From Pseudoscleropodium purum (lineage: Eukaryota > Streptophyta > Bryopsida > Hypnales > Brachytheciaceae), in assembly GCA_963969395.1 (NCBI GenBank), contig OZ017801.1, forward strand, positions 436,501 through 500,500: a DNA stretch of 64,000 nt, in the 5' to 3' direction. The first letter of the stretch is position 1; each line of letters opens with the position of its first letter. The notes below the pieces were generated by a model. That model saw nothing but the letters and a program-made list of their open reading frames with translations, made no database searches and had not been told where the DNA came from. This document shows positions 54,715-64,000 of this stretch, piece after piece. The position numbers and the translations under genes are program-made.

Positions 54715-55595
54715 TAAATAAAAACTTTAAAAATTGCCTCCTATTCTTATAGTCACTAATGGCAAAACCTTTCTTTAAATGGGCCTGACTCCAGAACTTT
54801 CCAACTACGTACTTATCCGCTCTTTTAACTAGTCTAAGTCCATTCTTTTTAAACAAATAGACATCTGCCCAAATGTCTTCTATCTAAGCTACGGGTCGAT
54901 CTCTCATTGTCAATTCGTACTGATTCAAAACTCTATAAATGAGTTTATTAATCATCTCTTTATTTTTCATATTCCACGGCCTATTTAACAATCCGACACA
55001 CCCGATACACATGAGATCCTCCTCTAACTGAGCTCAGTGAGCTGGATCGGAAGGGATAACTGGACAAACCATCCGGGCTACAACTCCAGACTTTCGTGCA
55101 ACCGGGTCGGCAATCGCTGCTTTGAATCACAGACAATTGATAACCTATTTCGATATTGATCTATCCGTTCTCTTTCTATCTTGATCACTAATTCACTACT
55201 CTTTCTCTCAACTATATGTTCACCAAGTTTAGCAAGTAGAAAGGGAGAGAAAAAGAAGTAGCAATGGGTTTAAATACCCAACGCATGGCTAATAGTTCAC
55301 GGTGGAGAATGGGTAGAAGACCATTCCCCTAATGGTCTCCTAGTTTCCTAGCCCGGAAGTCTAGAACATAGGTTTTAGGAATCCGGTATTTTTCTAAATC
55401 CCGGATCTGTATCGGATTCATTTTCGTAACGTTACTAATGGTTTTAGCAATATGAAAATTGACTATTTCTATTATAGTCATAGTGTAGCGGAAATCTCCA
55501 GGGGTTACCAAAAAAATAAAATTTACAAGTCTATCTAATCCTTATTCTAGACTAATTTATCCAGTTTGAATTTTCGTACTCCCATACCTCCAACA
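54715..55595 (-). mobile_element. Family B element B1, 5' fragment
   Basis: On minus it starts TGTTGGAGGTATGGGAGTACG (55595) and runs through the same leader as B2 (ATTAGTCTAGAATAAGG). It then has a decayed ORF start with PSDPAH-type and LVKRADKYVVGKFWSQAH blocks. It ends near 54715, so the 3' two thirds are missing. No target duplication can be tested. Confidence 0.7.
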
Positions 55596-57190
55596 AAAAT
55601 TTCATAAAAACTACCCAAGTTGCAGTAAAACCTCACTAAAGATTAAACTAGCTTGTTTTATGCTAATAATGTGCTCCACCTAATTTTGCAACATTTCAAT
55701 AGCGACAGGATTCCAATAGAGGCCAAATTCCTTGGAAATTAATCACAACGATTCTCTGCGAAGTTGACGAGCGCTCCGGGAGTGCATGATGGCGAAATGA
55801 AGTCAACAAAGGGACTTTTTTTACTACCTTGCACCTATTGGAGACCACAGACTAGTTACTTTTCTCAATTAGAGAAGCACCAAGATTTGGGAATTTACTC
55901 CAACTTGATTTTTAATCTATGCTAGCCTTTGTTGGATTTTTGGTCTTGGTATAGGGTATGTGGAGATTTTGATAATAAATAGTTTTCCGGAGTCAACAGT
56001 GCAATCTGTTTAGCATTTGGAGTGAATCTCCAAAAGTTAGGATGTTGGTCTAACATGTGGTAAATAGTTAAAAGTTTAGGACTAGGATGAAAATCCAAAT
56101 TGATAAGGTTACTAGTAGGAGTTTAGGGGAGAAGTGGTCCCTTGAAACCTATTTAAAGGCTCCATTTCCCTCTCTAAACTCACCCCCTTCATTTTTTTGT
56201 TGAGTTCATATTGTTTTGGATTGCTTTTGGCATTTGAAGCCAAAACTTCCTACGGTGTTTTTGGAGCACTTTTGGCTCCTTTGTTGTTTTATCTCAAGCT
56301 TTTGAAAGGTCCTGAAGGGCCCTTCTACCTTGCCTTACGTGCCTTTCTATGGTGGAGTTGGAGGTCTTGTCTTGCAAATTGTAAGTCATGTGTGTGATTT
56401 AAGAGGTCTTTTGGAGTCTTGTACTAATCCTAAAGCAACCCCCCACCATACCTTGGTGATGTTGCTTTGGGGGACTTTAGTGTGGGAGTGGTATTGTTAC
56501 GTAAGGAGTTCTATCGAACAATTGACCTTTGTTCTACCTTGGTGTGTTCTTTTTTTTTATAACTAACCTTTCCCTAAAAGTTGGCTTCTTGAAAGAAGTC
56601 AAAGAACCCTTCTTTGTGACAGTGAAACTTCAAATACATGTGGTGTGTCTTCCTTAGGAAACCCCTTATTCTTTTGTCTAACTGTCTCTTTGTTGAATGG
56701 CTCCTTCAAGGGACGGCAAAGCTTTGAACCCCTAATTAGAACCTAGTCCTACAATTGGTATTAAATCTAATTTCATAGCAAAGCTTTGAACCCTCTCAGC
56801 ACGTGGCTCCAAAATCTAGTTTTTAAGATATTCTTGGAAACATTCAAAGTTTAGCTTCCAAGATTAGTGGTAGAGTTAGAAAAATGTCATAGCATACCTA
56901 GTGGTTTGGGTCCATTAGTTCCCCTAATTAATTTGGGCTTAGGGCCTTAGACGGCAAAGTTCTAGCTTAACATCAGCTTTTCCATCCAAGAATCTAATTT
57001 AGTTGATTAATTGGATTTCCTTGAGGTAGCCCAAGAAGCCGGGTTTAGATAGAGCTTTAATAACCCCAACCAACCCTAGCACGACCTAACACATCCTTAG
57101 AAGCGTCCTAGCACGACCCAGCACAACCTCAAGTAACCTTAGCTAGCTCTAGCACAACCCCGAATAGCCCTAGTATAGCCTAGTACAAGC
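55596..57190. other. Intergenic DNA between B1 and B2
   Basis: No gene is recognised. Near 57060-57190 there is a degenerate repeat of CCTAGCACRACCY words. Some open frames at 56197-56566 have Leu-rich hydrophobic translations without family features. Confidence 0.4.
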
Positions 57191-60100
57191 TGTAGGAGCA
57201 CGAAAACTCAAACCGGATGAAATTAGTCTAGAATAAGGTTAGAAAGAATTGCAATTTTTATTTTTTTGGTAACTTCTAGAGATTTTTGCTACACTACAAC
57301 TATGATAGAAATAGTCAATTTTTGGATTACTAAAACTGTTGATAATGTTAATTAAACAAATCCGATACGAATCCAAAATCTGGAAAAGTACCAGATTTGT
57401 TAAAATCTACATTCTAAACTTCCGGTCTAGGAAACTAGGAAATAGTTAGGGGAATGGTCTTCTATCTATTCTCCATCGAGAATTGTCGGCTACCCGTTGG
57501 ATATTTAAACCCACCGCCATTTTTCTTTCTCTCTTTCTTTGTTTGCTGAATTTTGTAAATGTATAGTTGACAAAAAGAGTGGTGAATTAGCGACCGAGAT
57601 AGAAAGAGGATAGAAAGATCAATACCATTTGCATCGGATTAGGTTATCGATTATCGGTGGTTCATGGCGGCGGTTGGCAATCCGGCTGCATAAAAGTCTA
57701 GAGTTGTAGCCCGGATGGTTTGTTCAGTTATCCCTTCCGATTTGGCTCACCAAGCGCAGTTAGAAGAGGACCTCATGTATATCAAATGTGTTGGATTGTT
57801 AGATAGACCGTGGAGTATAAAAAACGAGGAGATGATCTAAGAACTCATTTATGGAATTCCAAACCAGTACCAATTGATGGTGAGAGGTCAACCCGTAGCT
57901 TAAACAGAAGACATTTAGGTGGATGTCTATTCGTTTAAAAAGAATGGACTCAGACTAGTCAGAAGAGCGAATAAGTATATAGCCGGAAAGTTCCGAAGTC
58001 AGGCCCACTCGAAGGAGGGTTTTGCCATTAATGATTGTAGAAATGAGAGGCATAGACGAGTATTGAATTTTCTAATTCCAATATTATATCCGGAAAAGCC
58101 TACTTGAGTTACGGTCACGGTGGCCAATACCATTTTTAGGGCTTTCGAGGACCGGATTGTTCATTGGGGGAGAGTGATTCAAGGAGTAGCGAACAAACTG
58201 GCAAAGAACATGGGCCGGGCGAAGCACAGCTCTATCACCCTATATCTATTCCACCTCTATTACCACAAAAAGGTCTTGAGTGCTGAAGAGACAATTGAAT
58301 ACAACACCGAAGTCGAAATCCTGAAGGAAGAACAAATCTAGAAGTTGGAGGAAGAAAAAGATAACCTCAAGTTCCAACTCAAGTGGATGGAGGGGGAGTT
58401 GAACACGATGAGTAGGAAAGAGATGGAGGCTCTTCAACTCATTCACAATCTCAAAGAACTCATCATGATTCTGGAGCATACAGTGATCCAAGCTAACCTC
58501 TAGATCGCTTGGTTGGAGAAGGAACGACACATGACCAGATCAAAAATGGTAGAGATCTTGGTCAACTTCGAAGCCATGATGGGGATTGTTTTGAAGGACA
58601 TGCGCAAGTTACTAGGACACCTGGATTCGGAATGGGCCATCAACTTAGAAGGGTTTCCAAAAATCCCCATGAGCATATTTCGGGATACTTCGGTTTGATA
58701 GACTCTAATCCGATAGGCTTTTAGTAGTCTGATTCAGCCACAATCGGAGGGACTGAAGTCTATTCTCACTCTAGTTGTGGGTCCATCAAATAGTCAAGTA
58801 CAGACTCCATTAAAACCAATAGTACTTGAGTTAGAGAAAGGAGCAAGTGAAAAACCCGTTTTGATAGAACAAAAAGTTTTCGTCCCAATCCTCCCACCAC
58901 CTAGGAAAATCACGGCCGGGAAGTTCATAATACCTAGATTGGCTATTTGCAGCAACCTCGATGTATGGATTGGAGTAATGACGAATTCGGCCCAATCTCA
59001 TCCGCAAAATTTCTCGCATATGCAATAGTCGACACCAAATCGAGATTGTACTAAGATTGAATTGAGTGAATTGCCGCAAGTCAACAATTTGGAGATTTAG
59101 GAGATCGAGAAATCGGAAGAAGAGACGTTGAAGTCCGGATCCAAGGAAGAGATGGAATCTGAAGACTCACTTCCAAAGGTTTTGTGTAAGCTTCAAACTT
59201 GGTCATCAGCAAAGAACACACCGGTGAAGGCTTCGGTAAAGACTCTGGGCAATCAAAATTAGAGCAGTTCAACGAAAGGACAGTGGGATAGATAGAACAT
59301 AGACAGTGGGGTAGGATTTTTCATTTTGGAATGGGATTTCTAAGCGTGGGCTCGGGTTTCGGATTGTTTTAGAGGTTCTAGATTTATAGGAATAGGTGGG
59401 CTGTAAATGTTTCGAATACCTAAGGTTGTTCATTGGTTAGTTGCCTTAATTTCTAGGGTGCCTTTTTGGCTTTTTAGGTGTTGACTTTGGTTTTGGTTTT
59501 TAATGGCAGGCAAGTTTATTGCCCTCTTATTCCATCCTAGCAATTATTTTGTGTATTTCATTCCCTTCTTTAATTTGACCCATTTGGTGGACATTCTAGC
59601 TCCAATCTTGTATTTAGATTGTGTTGGTTTGTTGCTTAGAGTGTTGAGATGTGAGAAGGACGGATGAGGATGAATCCGGATTTTAGATAACTAGATTCAA
59701 TTGAGGGAGTACGATTGTAATGATGTTAGATTCATGACAAAGGAGCTGTGTGTGGTGCCTTTGAACTACCAAAACGATAATTCAGTTTTTAGTAAAGAAT
59801 AGTGTGAGGGTAGATCTGGAATTAGAAATGATTATATGTGGAGATTAGCGACTATCAGAGGAAACTTCTACTCATCGGAAGGTCTGTAAACCTTAGCATC
59901 CGTCTTACATCTAGAAAGATTACCCTACTTATTAGGTCCAGATGCTTGAGATTTGTTGTTGTAGTAAGGAGGAGTGAATGCAATCTTGAGTGACCTGAAT
60001 TCTAGATCAGCCATCTGGAATGTTGTGAGGATTCAGATCTACTTTCCGTGTTACAACAACTGAAGTACTTGAGTGTTTGTTTGTTTGTTTTTGCTTGTGT

Positions 60101-60415
60101 AGTGAATAGACTAGAGTGGTGAAGTCCCTACCCTCGAAAGATCAATAGCAAACCCTCTGATGGTAAAATAGAAGAATTGAAAACTAGTATATTGAAAGAT
60201 GTAATTGAAAACCGGGTGAAACCGGATCCGATTTGAAATCTGGATAGTAGTTGGTTCCGAAAAAAGAGTGAAAGAAATTAGTCAAAAGAGGAGAAAATGA
60301 TCATTTGGATATTGAAGTTTGGGAAAACATCTAAAATTCCCTAGGACGATAATTTGTGTCATCTTATTACGTTTTTGTATGTAATGATACTTATGCCTAG
60401 ATTGCGTGTGCAACA
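57191..60415 (+). mobile_element. Family B element B2 (full length, 3225 bp)
   Basis: It begins TGTAGGAGCACG and ends GCGTGTGCAACA, with CAAGC duplicated perfectly (57186-57190 and 60416-60420). Its overall plan equals family A: a leader, an ORF region (about 57660-59272), then about 1.1 kb of non-coding sequence with the CCTCTGATGGT-type hairpin near the end. It has almost no nucleotide identity to A apart from short motifs, so it is an older sister family. Confidence 0.85.
57660..59272 (+). pseudogene. Family B element ORF, decayed homologue of the family A protein
   Basis: Blocks in order: SVIPSDLAHQAQLEEDLMY; SFKKNGLRLVRRANKYIAGK; HRRVLNFLIPILYPEKPT, matching RRLLQFLVPVLHPEKPT of family A; TVANTIFRAFEDRIVHWGRV, matching TLGNTIFGALSGTRKVDWAR; LYLFHLYYHKKVLS, matching PYLFHLYRENQVLT; then a Glu/Lys-rich helical part and a Pro-rich tail. 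At least eight stops break it. The order and spacing prove homology to the family A protein, and the conserved core lies at family A residues 130-210. Dead copy. Confidence 0.75.
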
Positions 60416-60632
60416 CAAGCTTAAATGACTTATCTGGTACAACACAATTCTGAATGAACCCAACCAACCGGTCAAGTATCACCCAAGTGCCCCAAGCTGA
60501 ATGTAGCCACCCCTACATAGCCCCAATACAAGCAGCCAAGTATCATCGGGTATCGTAAGCTAGCAGCAACCCCCCCATTAGTAGCACAATCTAGCACAAC
60601 CAATTGGATATCATCAGATATTGCAAGGATAT
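60416..60632. other. Spacer between B2 and B3
   Basis: About 200 bp, including degenerate AAGTATCA and AGCACAA words similar to the repeat before B2. No gene. Confidence 0.4.
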
Positions 60633-62233
60633 TGTCGCACACGTAGTCTAGACGTAAGTATCTTTATATATGAAAACGTAATAAGATGACACAAATTATT
60701 GTCCTGGGGATTTTCAAATGTGTTTCCAAACTTCAGTATCTAGATGGTCGTTTTTCTCTTCTACCAACTACTCTCTTCTACCTTTTTTCTGGAATTAACT
60801 TTAATCCGGATTCTAATCCGAATCTGGTATCACTTGATTTTTGGTTATGTCTCTCAATACACTAGTTTTCAATTCCTCTATTTTACCATCAAAGGGTCCA
60901 CTCTTGATCTTTCAAGGGGTAGGGACTTCACTACATAGACAAAAACAAACAAACAACAAACACCCAAGTACTCAAAATGTTGTAGTGCAAAAGGTAGATT
61001 AGAATCCTCATAACATTCAAGATGGCCAATCTTGAATGTAGGTCACCTAGGACTTCGTTCAGTCTTCCTTACTACAACAACAGATTTTAGGCACCCAAAA
61101 TTAACAAAGGGATAATCTTTTTAGGTATAAGACGGAGCCCAAGGTTGGCAAACCTTCCGATGAGTGGGAGTTTCCTCTGACGGTCACTAATCTCTATACA
61201 GAATTGTTTCCAATTCCGAACCTGCACTCACACCACTCTTTACTAAAAACCGGATTATTGTTTCGGTAGTTCAAAGGCACCATGTGAAACTCCTTCGTCT
61301 CATATCTAACATCATTACGATAGTACTCCCTCAATCCAATCAAGTTATCTGAAATCTGGATTCCTCCTCACCCGTCCTTCTCATATCTCAATACTTAAAC
61401 AACAAATCAATACAATCCGAATACATGGTTAGAGCCAAAATGTTCACTAAATGACTCAAATTAAAGAAGGGAATGGAATACAATAAAATAATTGCTAAGA
61501 TAGAATGAGAGGGCAACAAACTTACCCACCTTTAAAAACCAAAACCAAAGTCAACACCTAAAAAGCCCAGAAGGCATCCCAAAAATCAAGGCAACCAATC
61601 AGTGAACAACCCAGGATATCTAGAACATTCACAACCCAACTATTCCTACAAATCCAGAACCCCTAAAAATCCGAAATCTAGGCCCACACTTGGAAAACCC
61701 ATTTTGGAACTTAAAAAAAGTCCTAACTAAGTGGAGATAGCCTATGAGCTACTTCTTCTAACGTGCCTTCTTCAAACTACTCCTACTACTTGACTCCCTC
61801 GTGTCTTCGCAGAAGCCTTCATTGGAGTTGTCCGAGTTGCTACTCAAGTTTGAATCTTTTGTCTCTAATCATTTTCTGAATTCCGAAATCTAAATATTTT
61901 TTGATTCTAGATCCAATCCAGATTTGAAACATTTCCGAATTTTGGATCCCACACATTTCCAAATAATTTCTGAATCCAGTTCTAATATTGCCGAAAGTCT
62001 TTGAAAATACTTATTGGACAACTATTCAATTTCTAGTTTTTGGTTAGAACGAAAAGTGTGAATGTCCCCTTTAACCACTTTATCTCAAATAAGAGCCCCT
62101 ATGATTTGCTCATCCATGCTTCTAGTAATTTTTTTGTTTCTAACTAATAGAATTAAAAAAATATACTGAAAATGGATTTCTTACTTCAAATTCTACTAGA
62201 AATATCTAAAATCAGTTTCTCTAGGTTTTTACA
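60633..62233 (-). mobile_element. Family B element B3, short 1.6-kb form without ORF
   Basis: On + the left end is TGTCGCACACG and the right end CTAGGTTTTTACA. The flanks are GATAT and AATAT (4 of 5). Read on minus, the 3' half is colinear with the B2 3' non-coding region. The ORF core is absent, replaced by a different leader. It is a smaller, non-coding derivative. Confidence 0.65.
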
Positions 62234-62603
62234 AATATTGCAAAGGAAGGCTCGGTAGTTGGGAGGATACTGCAAGGGAGGGTCCAATTAAAGACAAACT
62301 CAAAAGGGCAACCAAAAAAGGAGAGGGGGAGTATAAATCAAGAGGGGGTTAGATAAGAGGAAGGAAGGAGGAGTAGAGAGAAGGGCAACGCATTCACTAG
62401 CCACCTGCAGACAACCTCCCAACCTCACACTTGCCCACCAAAGAGCACTACAAAGAATGGAAAGAAGCTAGAAAGGGAGAGGTTAACTAGAGAGCAAAAA
62501 AGAAGAAGAAGATAAATAGTCAACTAGCTACTAGGTTGGGTAGACTTTAGAAAGATCTACAAGAGGCCTTCTTGATCATTAGAATTAGGATTGGTATGAC
62601 AGA
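62234..62603. other. Purine-rich spacer between the head-to-head elements B3 and B4
   Basis: 370 bp, purine-rich on + (GGAAGGAAGGAGGAGTAGAG) with a TATA-like GAGTATAAATC near 62330. No open frame of note. Confidence 0.4.
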
Positions 62604-62727
62604 TGTCAGAACCTAGAGAAACATATTTTTGTTATTTCAAGTAGAATTTGAAGTAAGAAGTTCATTTTTAGTATATTTTTTTACTTCGATGAGTTAGAAA
62701 CAAAGAAATTACTAGAAGTCTGGATTA

Positions 62728-63015
62728 CAGGGTTGACGAATCTCTACGTCCGCTCCAAAATAGCATCCGTAACTTGGACATCCGGACGCAGCGTCCTCTC
62801 GCCGTCGGAAGGCGGATGGGCAGACAGACACGGGCGGACGGGGGCGGACGGGGCAGACAAGCGGGGGCGGACGGGGGCGGTTAGGGCGGGGCAGACGGGT
62901 AGATAGACGGGGCGGACAGGGCGGGGGCAGACGGCGTCCGCGAATGTCACCCGACACTACGGACACAGGGTCCGCGTCCGGACATCCCGAACGTCCGACC
63001 GTCCTATCAACCCTG
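62728..63015 (+). mobile_element. hAT-type miniature element copy M5 (in B4)
   Basis: 288 bp from CAGGGTTGACGAATC to GTCCTATCAACCCTG. The flanking 8-mers CTGGATTA and ATAGATTA agree at 6 of 8 positions. The related B3 sequence shows the empty site, which supports insertion with an 8-bp duplication. Confidence 0.75.
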
Positions 63016-63859
63016 ATAGATTAGCAAACTATAGGATCTCTTAATTGAGATAAAATGGTTAAGGAGGAAATTTACACTTCTGGTCCCAACCAAAAACCGG
63101 AACCCGGATAGTTGTGCAACAAGTATTTTCAAAGACTTTCGGTAGTATCGAGACTAGATTCGAAATCAATCTAAAAATATTCTGGACTAAAAGATTTGGA
63201 ATCTGGAAATGTGTAGAATCCAAAATCCAAAAAAGTCTAGAATCTAGATCCGAAGTCAATCCGAAAATATTTAGAATCCAAAATCCAGAAAATGGTCTAG
63301 GACAGAGATTTAGACCTGAGTAGTAACCCGAACGACTTTGATGAAGGCTTCTATAAAGACACCAAGGAGTCAAAATGGGAGCACTTTGAAGAAAGCGCGT
63401 CGGGGGGAGGATAGCTTGTAGGTTGACTCTACTTAGTTAGGATTTTTTAGGTTCCAGAACGATTTTTCCAAGTGAGGGCCTAAATTTCAGATTTTTGGGG
63501 ACAACTAGTTTGTGATTTTCCGGATTTTTAAGGACAATGGGTTGTGAACTTTCTGGATATCTTGGAGTGTTCATTGAATGGTTGCCCTCGATTTTGGAGT
63601 GCTTTTTTTGGCTTTTTAGGCATTGATTTTGGTTTTGGTTTTGGTTTTAAAAGGCAAGTAAGTATGTTGCCCTTTCATTCCATCCTAGCAATTATTCCAT
63701 TGTATTTCATTCCTTTTTGTAATCTGGCCACTTAGTGGACATTTTGGCTCCGACTTTGTGGCCGGACTGTTTTAGTTTGTTGCTTGAAGTATTGCAATGT
63801 GACAAGAATAGGTGAAAAGGAATCTAGATTTTTGGATAACTAGCTCAGATTAAGGAAAT

Positions 63860-64000
63860 CAGGGCTGACAAATCTCTACACCCGTCCCAAAATAGCGTCC
63901 GTAACCCGGACATCCGGACGTCCGGACGCCAGTGGACGCAGCGTCCCTCCCGCCGTCGGAAGGCGGCCGGGCGGGGCGGCCGGACGGGGCGACTTAGAAA
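63860..64000 (+). mobile_element. hAT-type miniature element copy M6, cut by the window end
   Basis: CAGGGCTGACAAATCTCTAC starts the block and is followed by CCCAAAATAGCGTCCGTAACCCGGAC as in M5 and M2 (in pieces). The right end lies beyond the window. Confidence 0.65.

Larger units (their letters stand above)
62604..64000 (+). mobile_element. Family B element B4, runs off the window, carries M5 and M6
   Basis: It begins TGTCAGAACCTAGAG. Its first 120 bp are the inverted counterpart of the B3 right end (62117-62233 against 62605-62725). After removal of M5 the match to B3 continues (ATTAGCAAACTATAGG against ATGAGCAAATCATAGG). From 63060 to 63859 it follows B3 and B2 3' sequence. The 3' end is outside the window. 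Confidence 0.65.

Noticed and set aside
56197..56566. Leu-rich hydrophobic frames suggesting a membrane protein
   Set aside because: The frames are short, overlap each other, have no supporting splice sites and lie in repeat-rich spacer.

Overview
The window looks like nuclear DNA of a streptophyte, most likely a non-flowering land plant or a charophyte. Plant signs are an interstitial TTTAGGG-type telomeric tract (44314-44355), GT-AG introns with phase-matched exons, a broken copy of the plant DNA polymerase delta catalytic subunit, plant CACTA (En/Spm) transposase remnants, and hAT-like and Harbinger-like miniature elements. Gene density is very low and most of the sequence is repeats. I cannot name the species.

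Left part (1-32 kb). An FCP1/TIM50-like HAD phosphatase gene enters from the left edge (about 134-2260, +). A 17-bp minisatellite covers 2505-9857 and flips orientation near 4260. It is interrupted by a GC-rich hAT-type miniature element and by a nested pair of 3.3-kb elements. From 9.9 to 25.4 kb lie fragments of at least two broken genes (an unrecognised gene on +, a POLD1-like gene on -), cut by further copies of the same element, one nested in another. Another copy on + (25448-28751) follows. The best-supported intact host gene is a two-exon gene on - (29095-31650): coiled coil, PD-(D/E)xK-like domain and kinase domain, resembling Crinkler-type (CR) proteins.

Middle part (32-50 kb). This is AT-rich, mostly non-coding DNA with a Harbinger-like miniature element, a three-unit 175-bp tandem repeat, dispersed CGGACG-rich minisatellites, a decayed transposon-like ORF on - (39.1-41.5 kb), a CACTA TNP2-like remnant on - (44.5-45.4 kb), a first exon on + (45746-45999) and a decayed Transposase_24-like gene on + (47.1-48.2 kb). 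A kinase-like pseudogene on - (48887-53984) is split by a hAT-type miniature element (8-bp duplication) and by a 3.3-kb element (5-bp duplication).

Right part (50-64 kb). It holds the last family-A element with an intact ORF (50483-53774) and three or four members of an older related family (B), two of them facing each other and carrying hAT-type miniature elements.

The main discovery candidate is the 3.3-kb element itself (families A and B). Seven A insertions and two B insertions begin with TGT, end with ACA and are flanked by 5-bp duplications (perfect in seven cases, 4 of 5 in two). They have one ORF of about 552 codons (acidic tract, basic NLS-like stretch, coiled coil), a TATA box on each side of it, and no visible reverse transcriptase, integrase or DDE transposase. 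They are either solo copies of giant LTRs that carry a gene, or a non-autonomous or novel element class with retrovirus-like ends.
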